From G942493375 sp942493375 (GTDB lineage Bacteria > Armatimonadota > UBA5829), in assembly GCA_942493375.1 (NCBI GenBank), contig OW818698.1, positions 62,001-126,000 of the forward strand: 64,000 bases of DNA, written 5' to 3'. Position 1 is the stretch's first letter, and every line of letters starts with the position of its first letter. A program made the translations under genes and the position numbers. Below are positions 23,892 through 33,217 of this stretch, piece by piece. The notes beneath the pieces are model-generated. The model had not been told where the DNA came from, made no database searches, and saw only the letters and a list, made by a program, of their open reading frames with translations.

Positions 23892-25451
23892 CTATTCAGT
23901 TACCGAAAGCCCCATTGGTTCCTCTCGGAAAAGTCTGGCATCCATGAGCTTTAAATCACTGCTGATAGTTGGGACAAAATCCATCTGGGCCAGGATATCC
24001 GTCTCCAGGTCTATGCCCGGAGCAATCTCAGTCAGCACCAGACTATCCTCCCCCATCTCAAAAACAGCACGTTCTGTAATGTACAGGACCTTGTGTCCGT
24101 GACGTCTTGCGTATGCTCCACTGAATGTGAGGTGTTCAACGTCAGTAAGGAACTTCCGATGTGCGCCTTCCTGTTCAATCCTGATATTACCGTCAGAAAC
24201 AGCGATCTTCAAATTACCTGCAGTAAACGCACCGCAGAAGACGACTTCCTTTGTGTTTTGTGTAATGTCTATGAAGCCCCCTGCCCCTGCGATTTTGGAT
24301 GAAAACTTGCTGACATTCACATTGCCGTGCTGGTCCGCCTGCGCCAATCCCAGGAATGCAATATCCAATCCACCGCCATCATAGAAATCAAGCATATACG
24401 GTTGATCAATGATCGCTTCAGCATTGGCCGCTGCTCCAAAATCAAGACCGGAGGCTGGTACGCCGCCAATTGCTCCCGCTTCAACAGTCAGGATCATATT
24501 GCTCCGGATGCCCTCTTCTTCAGCCACCTGGGCGATACCCTCCGGCATACCTATACCAATGTTCACCAAAGCCTGATGATTGATCTCCATTGCAGCGCGC
24601 CTGCAGATGATCTTTCTTTCATCAAAATCCATCCGGCCCAGCATGGTTTCCTCACTGGCGTGACCAGCTCCGCAATATGCAGGATTATACTCAGTCCCAA
24701 AAGTCTGATGATGGTGCTCTTTCTCTGCAACTACGACAACATCCACAAACAGTCCAGGAAGCTTAACCAGCCAGGGATTCGGATGAAGACCATCTATCAG
24801 ACGTTCAACCTGCACTATCACCAGCCCGCCGGAATTCCTGGCAGCCTGAGCCATAGCCAGCATCTCCAGACTCCCAACTTCCTTTTCAAGAGTAATATTA
24901 CCGTTAATGTCGGCAGTAGTCCCGCGCAGCAGGGCAACATTTATCGGGAATGCTTTATAGAACAGCCATTCCTGCCCATCAATCTCCATAACTCGAACGA
25001 GATCATCAGTAGTAGCGGTGTTAAGCTTCCCACCCGTAACGCGAGGGTCAACGAAGGTCTCCAGTCCCACATGAGTCAGCAGTCCCGGTCTGCCACCAGC
25101 GATTTCGCGATACAATTGAGAGACTACTCCCTGAGGAAAGTTGTATGCCTCAATCTTGTTGTCATTGGCCAGTTTTCCCAGACTTGGAGCCAGTCCCCAA
25201 TGCCCGCCTATCACTCGACCAATCAGACCCTCATGACCTAGATGATTCAACCCTCTGCTTTTGCGATCACCCTGCCCTGCGGCGTAAACCAGAGTAAGTC
25301 CTTTGGGACTGCCGGTTTCTAGAAAGCTCTTTTCCAAATTGAAAGTAAGCTCCTCAGGATGTCCGCTGCCAATGAATCCACCCGTCGCAATAGTATCGCC
25401 ATCTTTTATAAGCTTCATCGCCTCTGCGGCGCTCATTACTCTTCTAGCCAT
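23892..25451 (-). CDS. Acyl-CoA:acetate/3-ketoacid CoA-transferase (fused alpha-beta type)
   Basis: Moves CoA between an acyl-CoA and a free acid such as acetate, acetoacetate or propionate. The 519-residue single chain contains both halves: ARRVMSAAEAMKLIKDGDTIATGGFIGSGHPEEL at the start and the second half from about residue 275. The catalytic glutamate is E324 in TVEAGAIGG, the position known for YdiF-like and propionate CoA-transferases. AAGGAG lies before the ATG at 25451; the 19 extra codons upstream are heptamer repeat. With thiolase and reductase it can turn acetyl-CoA into free 3-hydroxybutyrate or acetoacetate, or use these as carbon sources. Confidence 0.9.
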   Translation of the reverse strand: MARRVMSAAEAMKLIKDGDTIATGGFIGSGHPEELTFNLEKSFLETGSPKGLTLVYAAGQGDRKSRGLNHLGHEGLIGRVIGGHWGLAPSLGKLANDNKIEAYNFPQGVVSQLYREIAGGRPGLLTHVGLETFVDPRVTGGKLNTATTDDLVRVMEIDGQEWLFYKAFPINVALLRGTTADINGNITLEKEVGSLEMLAMAQAARNSGGLVIVQVERLIDGLHPNPWLVKLPGLFVDVVVVAEKEHHHQTFGTEYNPAYCGAGHASEETMLGRMDFDERKIICRRAAMEINHQALVNIGIGMPEGIAQVAEEEGIRSNMILTVEAGAIGGVPASGLDFGAAANAEAIIDQPYMLDFYDGGGLDIAFLGLAQADQHGNVNVSKFSSKIAGAGGFIDITQNTKEVVFCGAFTAGNLKIAVSDGNIRIEQEGAHRKFLTDVEHLTFSGAYARRHGHKVLYITERAVFEMGEDSLVLTEIAPGIDLETDILAQMDFVPTISSDLKLMDARLFREEPMGLSVTE

Positions 25452-25466
25452 TAGCACTCCTTGTTT

Positions 25467-25501
25467 TGGAAGTTGGAAATTAGAAGTTGGATGTTGGAAT
25501 A
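25467..25501. repeat. Heptamer array of TGGANGT type, copy 2
   Basis: Units TGGAAGT, TGGAAAT, TAGAAGT, TGGATGT, TGGAATA in 7-base phase fill the 60-base gap between the reductase stop and the CoA-transferase start. The order TAGAAGT, TGGATGT, TGGAAT recurs at 19688-19722. Confidence 0.8.
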
Positions 25502-25511
25502 CCTGCAACTG

Positions 25512-26270
25512 CTACATATAAAGTCCGCCATTTACATGGATGACCTGACCCGTTATGTAGCTGGATTCGTCGGATGCAAGGAAAACAGCCGCGTTTGCTA
25601 TGTCTTTCGGATCACCGAGCTTGCCTATTGGTATCTGCTGTTTGAATGCGTTCAAGAACTCCTCAGGTATCGACATTCCCATTTCGGTCACAATAATACC
25701 CGGAGCTATGGCATTGGCTGTGATTCCCTTACGTGCGCCTTCACGAGCGATGGACTTTGTGAATCCCATAATGCCGGCCTTTGCGGCTGCATAGTTACAC
25801 TGTCCAATATTCCCCTGCTGTCCACTTATGGAAGATATGCTGACAATACGGCCATATCCGGCTTCGCGCATATAATCAATTACTGCCCGTGTGCAATTGA
25901 ATACACCTGTCAGATTTACGCCTATAACTGCATCCCAGTCCTGTTTTGTCATCTTCTTGAGAGTTACATCCCTGATAATTCCGGCATTATTGACAAGGAT
26001 ATCAATCTTGCCATATTTGTTGAACAGGGTCTGGACCATTTCATCAACCTGGGTGTCACTGGAAACATCAGCCTGCAATATAATGCTCTCGCTACCAAGC
26101 TGTGCTATTTCGGCGGCGGTATCTTCGGCGTCCTTAAGGTTGCGTCCGTCAGGATCAGCAACATAGTTAATCCCAATTATCGCACCCTCTTCAGCCATAC
26201 GTAAGGCAATTGCTTTCCCAATCCCTCTGGAGCTTCCTGTAACCAGAGCTATTCTACCTTCAAGTCTCAT
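25512..26270 (-). CDS. Acetoacetyl-CoA / 3-oxoacyl reductase (SDR family)
   Basis: A 252-residue short-chain dehydrogenase like PhaB or FabG that reduces a 3-keto acyl thioester. TGSSRGIG binds NADP(H); NNAG follows at residues 94-97; the catalytic set is S147, Y160 and K164 (YAAAK). The end SSYITGQVIHVNGGLYM is typical of PhaB/FabG. The ATG at 26270 is chosen since GGAGG lies eight bases before it; an ATG six codons earlier overlaps that site. Its place beside thiolase and CoA-transferase favours acetoacetyl-CoA as substrate. No polyester synthase is in the window. Confidence 0.9.
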   Translation of the reverse strand: MRLEGRIALVTGSSRGIGKAIALRMAEEGAIIGINYVADPDGRNLKDAEDTAAEIAQLGSESIILQADVSSDTQVDEMVQTLFNKYGKIDILVNNAGIIRDVTLKKMTKQDWDAVIGVNLTGVFNCTRAVIDYMREAGYGRIVSISSISGQQGNIGQCNYAAAKAGIMGFTKSIAREGARKGITANAIAPGIIVTEMGMSIPEEFLNAFKQQIPIGKLGDPKDIANAAVFLASDESSYITGQVIHVNGGLYM

Positions 26271-26369
26271 TATATAATCCTCCACCAATTTATAGACTGA
26301 TCATTCGAAAAAAAAGAGTCCACTGCACCAAAGTACAATGAACTCCATTTTCTGTCAAATATTTATTTA

Positions 26370-26807
26370 TTAGAGCGAAGCAGCTGCGGGTGGATCCGGC
26401 GGCTTTACTAAGCCAGGAACCACAACATTATAGGGATCTGATACAGCACTTCTTTTGTCAGTATCTCTGGCAGTAACAACAATCCTGTATGTTTTTGTGT
26501 CATACGAAGTGTTGCTGGGTGCTGTAAATATAGCCCTATAGCTTCCGTTGCCCAGATTATCGAAAGGCAGATCTACTACAGTCAGGTCAGGATTTGTAAT
26601 CTTTGCAGACACACTAGCCACTGCACTATCCTGATTAACCTGAACACCTATTATTACCTGCCCCCCGGAGAATCCGGGTTGCCCTTGATAAGACACACCG
26701 GTCAGGGTGACGGGAGGACCATCGCCCCCCCCAGATCCTCCACCACAACCTGCAATGACTGCCAGACAAGTCATCAATACTAGCCCTAAAGTAATGTTTC
26801 GTATCAT
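26370..26807 (-). CDS. Small lipoprotein with Ig-like domain
   Basis: A 145-residue protein (148 if the GTG at 26816 is used). Residues 1-21 are a lipoprotein signal with lipobox IAGC21, followed by a Gly/Ser linker (GGGSGGGDGPP). The rest is one beta-sandwich of Ig type: VTLTGVSYQGQPGFSGGQVIIGVQV...SYDTKTYRIVVTARDTDKRSAVSDPYNVVVPG. It lies one base after (or eight bases into) the end of the giant repeat gene, so the two are surely co-transcribed. It may anchor or cap the large protein at the cell surface. The function is not known. Confidence 0.7.
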   Translation of the reverse strand: MIRNITLGLVLMTCLAVIAGCGGGSGGGDGPPVTLTGVSYQGQPGFSGGQVIIGVQVNQDSAVASVSAKITNPDLTVVDLPFDNLGNGSYRAIFTAPSNTSYDTKTYRIVVTARDTDKRSAVSDPYNVVVPGLVKPPDPPAAASL

Positions 26808-26808
26808 T

Positions 26809-29800
26809 TTATTCACTCTCTTCCAGTATTGAGTTATCTTTTACTGCTGTTGATTGAATAAGACCAGGGAACTCCATGTCACATTCAACCGTAGAGCGTA
26901 TCCAATATGCTTGCCATGGCTGCATATTATCCACAACACCTTCAATTATGGACGAATCATACACTAGGAAGTATTCTCCTCTTGCAGCGAGTGTGCTGTC
27001 CGGTCGCCATCCCCATGCATATCCAGCAACATATCCTACATTTGCGGCTTCTCCCAATGACAATACACTGGAACCGTAGGAGATCTGTATAGCATTCAGG
27101 TCCCACTTGACTGCACTTATATATGGATGTCCAATCAGGTTCCATCCTCTGTAGAGGTGGACCTTTGCTGTTTTACTCTGGTCAAGTATTGTTCCCGTAG
27201 GAGCCTTGGCAGACTCGAAGAATGCCCAGAATCCTCTACCAGGTGTGCTTGCTTGAGGATCAAACCATGATGCAGCACTCGGGTATGTTGCATAAACTCC
27301 ATTGGCCGTCAGGTAGGCGGACCAGTCATTGTTTCGGAATCCTACAATCGGTTTCGGATCCTTTGTATCAGGAATCAATGGAACGGTGACCATTGCAAGA
27401 CCTGTCCAAGCCGCTCCAGGAGCAGCAGAGATAATATCTACCTTGAGTGTGGTCGAAGCAGTATTTCCTGCCTTGTCAGTCGCTGTTACAGTAACAGTCT
27501 CTGAAGTTCCATCAATTGTGATACCAGTTGCACTCCACGCGTCTGTGCCGGTGCACGTTCCGGTCCCACCATTTTCATCTGCCCAGACAACACTATCAAT
27601 TCCAGCGTTGTCAGTAGCGGTTCCACTGAAGAATAACGTTCTTGTGTTCCTTGTACAACTCGCCTCAGTAGTCGGGAACGTAACCTTGACCACTGGTTTG
27701 GTTATATCGTATGTAACAGTATTGTCTTCGCTTGTGGAAGCAGCATTACCGATTTCGACAGAATCAAATACCTTGTCGGCAGCTATGGACAAAACAACTG
27801 TCCCTGTGGTAGTCATTCCGCTAACTCTCACATTAAATGTAGTACCAGTCCCTGATATAGTAACAGTCTTGGTACCACCGGCAGTTCCGGATACTGTTAC
27901 ATTAGCAGGAACAAAGGCAACTACGTCTCTACTGAATACAACAGTAAAGTCAATAGTAGTCTTGTTAGTCGGATCAATCTGTGCAGTAGCCTGCTCAACA
28001 GTCACTGCATTCGGTGTACTATCAATGGTTACCGAGTTGTCCGTGCTTGTACTGGCTGTATTTGTATTCCCCAGTGCATCGTGAACAACACCAGCAAGTA
28101 TTGAGGCTACAACATCACCATCACCAGTCATACCGGTAACAGCAACGTTGAATGTCTTATGGTTACCACTATCAGTCACTGTTGCAGCGCTTGCTCCAGC
28201 AGTTCCTGTGATTGTAACATTGGCCCCTGTAAAGTCTGCTACTACCTTACTGAACACTGCAGTAAAGTTAACAGCCTTAGCATTTGTGGGGTCATACTGT
28301 GTGGCAGCCTGATTAATGGTCACAGCCACAGGAGCCACATCGTATGTAACTATATTATCTACGCTTGTAGATGCTTCATTCTGGTTCCCAAATGCGTCTT
28401 CAGCAAATCCGGCTGGAACGGTCAGTATAACTGTTCCAGTCTGTGTCATGCCACTAACAGCAACATTGAACTCTTTGTGATCGCCGCTATCGGTCGGGAC
28501 AGCAACTGTTGCCCCAGCAGTTCCGGATATAGGAACTGTGTCGCCAAGTATATTAGCAACCGGCTTGTTGAAAGTGACGGTAAAGTTAACTACACCTGCA
28601 TTGGTAGGATCAGCCTGCCCTGCAGCTTGCTCAACAGTAACCATGAATGGAATACCATCTTCCCAGATCACTGTATTATCAGTGCTGGTAGATGCAGCAT
28701 TTCCATTGCCCGATACATCGTGTACAGCATTTTCTGCAATTGTAGCAGTAATGATGGTGCTTGTAGTAGCACCAGAAACTGCCACATTGTAGCTTCGGCC
28801 ACTACCGGTCACTACTCCAACCAGGGTCTCACCACTTGAAGCAACCAGGGTCACAGAATCATCAGTAAAGTCAGTAACATTCTCACTGAACTCTACACTG
28901 AAGTTAACTGGCTGTGTAGTAGTTGGATCAGCCTGACCTATTGCCTGATCAATCGTAACTGTTGGGACTATATTGTCATAAGTAACTGTGTTATCAACTG
29001 ATGTTGATTCATTATTCGCATTTCCTGCAGGATCGTGCACTACATCAGCTGCAATCGAAGCTTCAACTGTGCCAACCGATGTCATACCGGATATAGCAAT
29101 ATTGAACTGCTTATGATCACCGGAGTCGGTAACCACGGTAGTTGTTGATCCAGCAGTGCTGTTCACTGTAACATCATCAGCAGTGAAATCAATTACTATC
29201 TTATTGAACTGAGCAGTAAAGTTAATAGTTGATGCATTTGTCGGATCCGACTGACCTGCAGCCTGTTCAACTGTAACATCTAAAGGTATCTGGTCATCAA
29301 ATGTAATTGAATTGTCTGTGCTTGTAGACGCAGGGTTGGTGTTACCTACAACATCGTGAACCGCACCTGCAGCTATACTTGCTGTAATGATTGTGGCCGA
29401 TAATGCTCCATCAACCGCTACATTGTAAGTTGTTCCTGAACCGGTAACTGTCGCTGTTAGCGTGTCCCCGTTTGTACTCTGCAGTATCACTGCACTATCG
29501 GTGAAGTCAACAACATCTCTACTGAAGACGACAGTGTAGTTCACTGGTAAAGTAGTTGTAGGATCAGCCTGTCCAGCTTTCTGATCAATTGTAACAGTAG
29601 GCTTTACATTGTCGAAACTGACTGTATTGTCAGTACTGGTTGAAGCTATATTGAGATAACCGTCAGCAACAGTCTCAACTGCTCCTGCCGGAATGTCCAC
29701 AATAACAGTTCCCGGTCCGGTCATTCCGGATACTGCTACATTATATGTAGTTCCAGAACCAGTTATTGTTGCAATCTTAGTTCCAGGAGCAGTTCCGGTA

Positions 29801-32571
29801 ATGACTACATCACTTCCGATGAATCCTTTGATTGCTTCGCTAAAGTTAGCAGTAAAGTTGATTGGGCTTGCCGATGCAGGATCAGCCTGTGCTGCAGCCT
29901 GGTTAATAGTTGCTGTGACTATTACATCAGCATATACGACTTGGTTATCAACGCTTGTAGATGCTTCATTGGTCAGTCCATACTGGTCATGTGCAATAGC
30001 AGCACCCAACGAGACAATAACCGTTCCACTGCCGCTTACTCCACTTACTGCAATGTCATAGGTCTTATGATCACCGGAATCAGTTATGACCGCTATGGTC
30101 GGAGTAGCAGTACCATTTAATGTAACATCGCTTGCTATAAAGTCATTTACTGCTCTATCAAACACGGCGGTGAAATGTATAGGCAGCACATTAGACGGGT
30201 CTTTCTGTGTAGTTGCCTGTTCAAGTGTCAGTGTCAACGGAGTAACAAAGGTAACTTCATTATCCGTATATGTTGCCACCTCATTGATATTGCCGGCAAC
30301 ATCAGTGACTGTATCTCTAGGTATGTTAACTATAACTGAACCGGTAACTGTCATACCGCTGACAGCCACATCATAGGTCCGGTCACCGGTCTTGGTGATA
30401 ACCGCAGTGTTGGCGCCGGCATCTCCGGTTATCTTGACATCCTGTCTGGAGGTATCATCAGTGACCCATTCAAATCCGACTACAGGTTCACTGAATGTAA
30501 CAGTGAATCTTACAGTATCACTATGTGCCGGATCAGCTTGTCCAGTTGCCTGATTGATTGTTACTGTTGGTAGCACATTATCATACAATACAGTAGCATC
30601 GGTACTGGTCGAAGCATAGTTGAAATTGTCATTGGAATCTTTAGCAATATTCGCTGGTATTGAAACTATAACTGTTCCCGATGATGTCATACCACCAGCA
30701 GCAACATTGAACATAGTGCCATTAAATGGAGCAAGCTCACTGATAACAACAGTAGAAGCGCCTGCAGTGCCTTCCAGCACAACATCACCGGCAGTAAATC
30801 CGGTTATGGGCTTACTAAACTCAGCGATAAAGTTAATTGGGTTATTACACGCAGGATCTGTTTGATCAGTTGCTTGATTAATTGTAACTGACGGTGCCGG
30901 ATCATACTCTACAACATTATCAGTAGATGTTGCATGAATATTATAGTTCGCTGCCCAGTCCTGTGCTTTATATGCAGCGATGTCAGCAATGACAGTTCCC
31001 TTTACTTTCATACCACTTACTACAATGTTGTAAGTTCGCTGATCTTTGTATCCTTTATCAGGAAGGGTATCGCTAAAAAGTGTCGGGACCGATGCCTGGT
31101 TCTGAATTTCAGTCACTTCGACTGTATCTGCACCAGCTGTTCCGGACAACTGAACATCAGCGGCGGAGAATCCATTATTTCCCCACATTCTCTCATTAAA
31201 TGTGGCTATGAACCTGATAACACCGGACGGAGCGGCTGTAGGATCATCCTGGTCCTGTGCTTTGTTAATGGTTAATGTTGGGCGATCAAGGTCATACCAC
31301 AACCAGTTGGTGCGCAGACATTGTATCCGTAACGGAAAATGATTGTTAACCTCAGGATAATTCAGGTTCGGCGGATTATTATCGGTAGAAAGATTCCACA
31401 TACCATAGTTAGTGGTATTCGCATTATTGTTTTGGAATGCGTCGTCGGGTATATTTACTACAACTGCATATGACTTATCAAGACCGTCGATTTCCAGATT
31501 CCATCTTGTTTTGTCGTATGGTGTCAACTCAACGAGATACTTATTCATTATCGCTGAGGTGTCAACAAGATTGCCGTTGGCAGCGTCATATGTCTTAACA
31601 TCTACGTCACTGACATCAAAGCCTTCAGGAGATGGTGGATTGCCCGGTATTTCGTTAACCAGTGCCACTCCATAATCACTATCTGAAGATTGATGGGGCT
31701 TTAATTCTATAAGGAATGTCAAGCGCGACGGATCCGGAGATACACAGTTTGTCTGATATCTATTTCCTAGTATCCTGGTAATATGAGGAACAATACCAAA
31801 AGTCATTATATTACAGTTATCTCGATAGTATTCCCACGCCCCAGGAGAAGGTGTGATGTATCCTTCATTATTTGTATTACCAAGCCTATCATCTGCTACA
31901 CCTGAAGCAATATCTATCTTTACACGGCCGGATTGTTGCATACTGAGCAGTTCGACTGTATAGACAGAATTGCGACCACCGCTTGGACTCACAGTAAAGA
32001 CTTTAGCTCCAGTGAATGCTGATCCACTTACAACTATATCGCCAGCCCCAAAATCTACTTTTTCATCAAATGTAACTATAAAACGAGGATTTTTGACAGT
32101 CGGGTCAGGCTGGCCACTTGCGCGCGTTATGGACGCAATCTTCGGATGGACATTATCTATATCTACATCCCCAAAGACAGCGTCAGCTGCCATTGCTTCA
32201 TTGGCGCCATTTTTGATATTGGCTTTGGAAATATTGAGTCTTATCACACCCTCAAAATTATGGCAGTCAACTGAAACATCATAAGTAGTACCAGAGCCGG
32301 AAATACTGGTTACTTGTGGTGTTGTTAAAGGCGTAGTCCTTGCTGGTTCCTGTGGCTGCGTAGATACGACCCCTATCGTAAAGTTAGCTGGTGTCACACC
32401 TGTAACATCCTCACTAAATGTAACACGAAAGGTGATTGTCTCAGCTGTTACAACAAGACCTGGACTTACCGATACTCCAGCTACCGTCGGTGCCGCTGCA
32501 TTCGCTGCCCCAGCATACAGGACAAGCATAAGCGTAAGAATCCACATTATTGCCGGTCTCTTAGAAAACAT
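26809..32571 (-). CDS. Giant secreted Ig-like repeat protein
   Basis: A 1920-residue exported protein. The signal peptide ends at AGAANA. Two related N-terminal domains (VAGVSVSPGLVVTAETITFRVTFSEDVTG; ITRASGQPDPTVKNPRFIVTFDEKV) and one diverged domain precede eleven repeats of about 107 residues from roughly residue 430 to 1625. Each opens with VTIxQAxxQxDPT and ends with GNxNxASTSTDNTVTYD. Repeats 9-10 and 11-12 look like a duplicated pair. A further Ig-like domain (VKVTFPTTEASCTRNTRTLFFSGTATDNAGIDS) leads into a C-terminal ~200-residue domain with YRGWNLIGHPY and GEYFLVYD. It is probably an adhesin or cell-envelope stalk protein. GGAGGAA precedes the ATG. The downstream lipoprotein is coupled to it. 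Confidence 0.85.
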   Translation of the reverse strand: MFSKRPAIMWILTLMLVLYAGAANAAAPTVAGVSVSPGLVVTAETITFRVTFSEDVTGVTPANFTIGVVSTQPQEPARTTPLTTPQVTSISGSGTTYDVSVDCHNFEGVIRLNISKANIKNGANEAMAADAVFGDVDIDNVHPKIASITRASGQPDPTVKNPRFIVTFDEKVDFGAGDIVVSGSAFTGAKVFTVSPSGGRNSVYTVELLSMQQSGRVKIDIASGVADDRLGNTNNEGYITPSPGAWEYYRDNCNIMTFGIVPHITRILGNRYQTNCVSPDPSRLTFLIELKPHQSSDSDYGVALVNEIPGNPPSPEGFDVSDVDVKTYDAANGNLVDTSAIMNKYLVELTPYDKTRWNLEIDGLDKSYAVVVNIPDDAFQNNNANTTNYGMWNLSTDNNPPNLNYPEVNNHFPLRIQCLRTNWLWYDLDRPTLTINKAQDQDDPTAAPSGVIRFIATFNERMWGNNGFSAADVQLSGTAGADTVEVTEIQNQASVPTLFSDTLPDKGYKDQRTYNIVVSGMKVKGTVIADIAAYKAQDWAANYNIHATSTDNVVEYDPAPSVTINQATDQTDPACNNPINFIAEFSKPITGFTAGDVVLEGTAGASTVVISELAPFNGTMFNVAAGGMTSSGTVIVSIPANIAKDSNDNFNYASTSTDATVLYDNVLPTVTINQATGQADPAHSDTVRFTVTFSEPVVGFEWVTDDTSRQDVKITGDAGANTAVITKTGDRTYDVAVSGMTVTGSVIVNIPRDTVTDVAGNINEVATYTDNEVTFVTPLTLTLEQATTQKDPSNVLPIHFTAVFDRAVNDFIASDVTLNGTATPTIAVITDSGDHKTYDIAVSGVSGSGTVIVSLGAAIAHDQYGLTNEASTSVDNQVVYADVIVTATINQAAAQADPASASPINFTANFSEAIKGFIGSDVVITGTAPGTKIATITGSGTTYNVAVSGMTGPGTVIVDIPAGAVETVADGYLNIASTSTDNTVSFDNVKPTVTIDQKAGQADPTTTLPVNYTVVFSRDVVDFTDSAVILQSTNGDTLTATVTGSGTTYNVAVDGALSATIITASIAAGAVHDVVGNTNPASTSTDNSITFDDQIPLDVTVEQAAGQSDPTNASTINFTAQFNKIVIDFTADDVTVNSTAGSTTTVVTDSGDHKQFNIAISGMTSVGTVEASIAADVVHDPAGNANNESTSVDNTVTYDNIVPTVTIDQAIGQADPTTTQPVNFSVEFSENVTDFTDDSVTLVASSGETLVGVVTGSGRSYNVAVSGATTSTIITATIAENAVHDVSGNGNAASTSTDNTVIWEDGIPFMVTVEQAAGQADPTNAGVVNFTVTFNKPVANILGDTVPISGTAGATVAVPTDSGDHKEFNVAVSGMTQTGTVILTVPAGFAEDAFGNQNEASTSVDNIVTYDVAPVAVTINQAATQYDPTNAKAVNFTAVFSKVVADFTGANVTITGTAGASAATVTDSGNHKTFNVAVTGMTGDGDVVASILAGVVHDALGNTNTASTSTDNSVTIDSTPNAVTVEQATAQIDPTNKTTIDFTVVFSRDVVAFVPANVTVSGTAGGTKTVTISGTGTTFNVRVSGMTTTGTVVLSIAADKVFDSVEIGNAASTSEDNTVTYDITKPVVKVTFPTTEASCTRNTRTLFFSGTATDNAGIDSVVWADENGGTGTCTGTDAWSATGITIDGTSETVTVTATDKAGNTASTTLKVDIISAAPGAAWTGLAMVTVPLIPDTKDPKPIVGFRNNDWSAYLTANGVYATYPSAASWFDPQASTPGRGFWAFFESAKAPTGTILDQSKTAKVHLYRGWNLIGHPYISAVKWDLNAIQISYGSSVLSLGEAANVGYVAGYAWGWRPDSTLAARGEYFLVYDSSIIEGVVDNMQPWQAYWIRSTVECDMEFPGLIQSTAVKDNSILEESE

Positions 32572-33217
32572 TCTCTATTCCTCCACCTTCTCAATACTAC
32601 CTAAGGCTATATGGTCCAGTTCATTGACTGCTTTTTTATGGTGTTCCAACCTGTGTATCACACCAATTACAGCCCGCGCCATAATACTGTTGGTATGATA
32701 CACAATAAAATTTCTTTTGTAAATAGTTTCAGTAGTTTCATGACTATCCGTTAATATATACAGCAATACGTACGGGCTATTAGAAATTGCATGCGAACTA
32801 AAGGTTGTATTTGCGTTATATTGTGTATATTATGTATCGGTTTTGATATTACATATACTCATAACTTACACCTAGCTTCATAACGTCACATTGCTTACCC
32901 TAATAGACTAATTTTCTTAATCTAGGACTGTTTTCAAATATCCAGCACTTAATCAAAAATATTCAACTACTTGCTTCCAACTGCAAAAAAATTCTGATTA
33001 TTTTTTTGCATACCCCGTATAATTACTGATCTTCCTTATATATTTTGTTGATTTGCTAAGCTGCATGCCAACAGATACCAGCACATTGTGCATATATATA
33101 GGCATTATCGTTCTATGAGGACTGAAGACAGTCACAGATTACATCAGAGACATAATATACATGGCTGCGATTATCGATTATAATACCGGTATCTTGCAGC
33201 AAGAGGTATACACCAGT
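32572..33217. other. AT-rich divergent spacer
   Basis: 646 bases between the divergent giant repeat gene and the first DUF4838 gene. It contains the A/T inverted repeat at 32983-33009 and a TATAAT at 33018-33023 with no good -35 box. A 63-codon - strand frame (32575-32766) stops three bases before the giant gene but has no ribosome binding site or known family, so it is not called. Confidence 0.6.
32983..33009. promoter_or_regulatory. A/T-tract inverted repeat next to a -10-like box
   Basis: GCAAAAAAAT (32983-32992) and ATTTTTTTGC (33000-33009) pair perfectly across seven bases. TATAAT follows at 33018-33023. A-tracts here could bend DNA or act as an UP-like element for the DUF4838 gene, or serve as a two-way terminator hairpin. 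Which is true cannot be told. Confidence 0.4.

Noticed and set aside
24327..25241. 304-codon + strand frame opposite the CoA-transferase gene
   Set aside because: It is fully antisense to a clear enzyme gene with catalytic motifs and has no family likeness.
25461..26204. 247-codon + strand frame opposite the reductase
   Set aside because: It is antisense to an SDR with an intact active site and begins inside a heptamer array.
22504..26270. Complete polyhydroxybutyrate synthesis operon
   Set aside because: No PHA synthase or phasin is present and a CoA-transferase sits in the middle, so only a C4 acid module is claimed.
27329..30376. Several long + strand frames rich in Val/Pro/Ser opposite the giant repeat gene
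   Set aside because: They recur with the repeat period of the true gene, as shadows of repeats do, and lack ribosome sites.
32575..32766. 63-codon - strand frame directly upstream of the giant repeat gene, possible leader peptide
   Set aside because: It ends three bases before the giant gene, but no ribosome binding site precedes any start and the sequence is not recognised. Coupling is possible but unproven.
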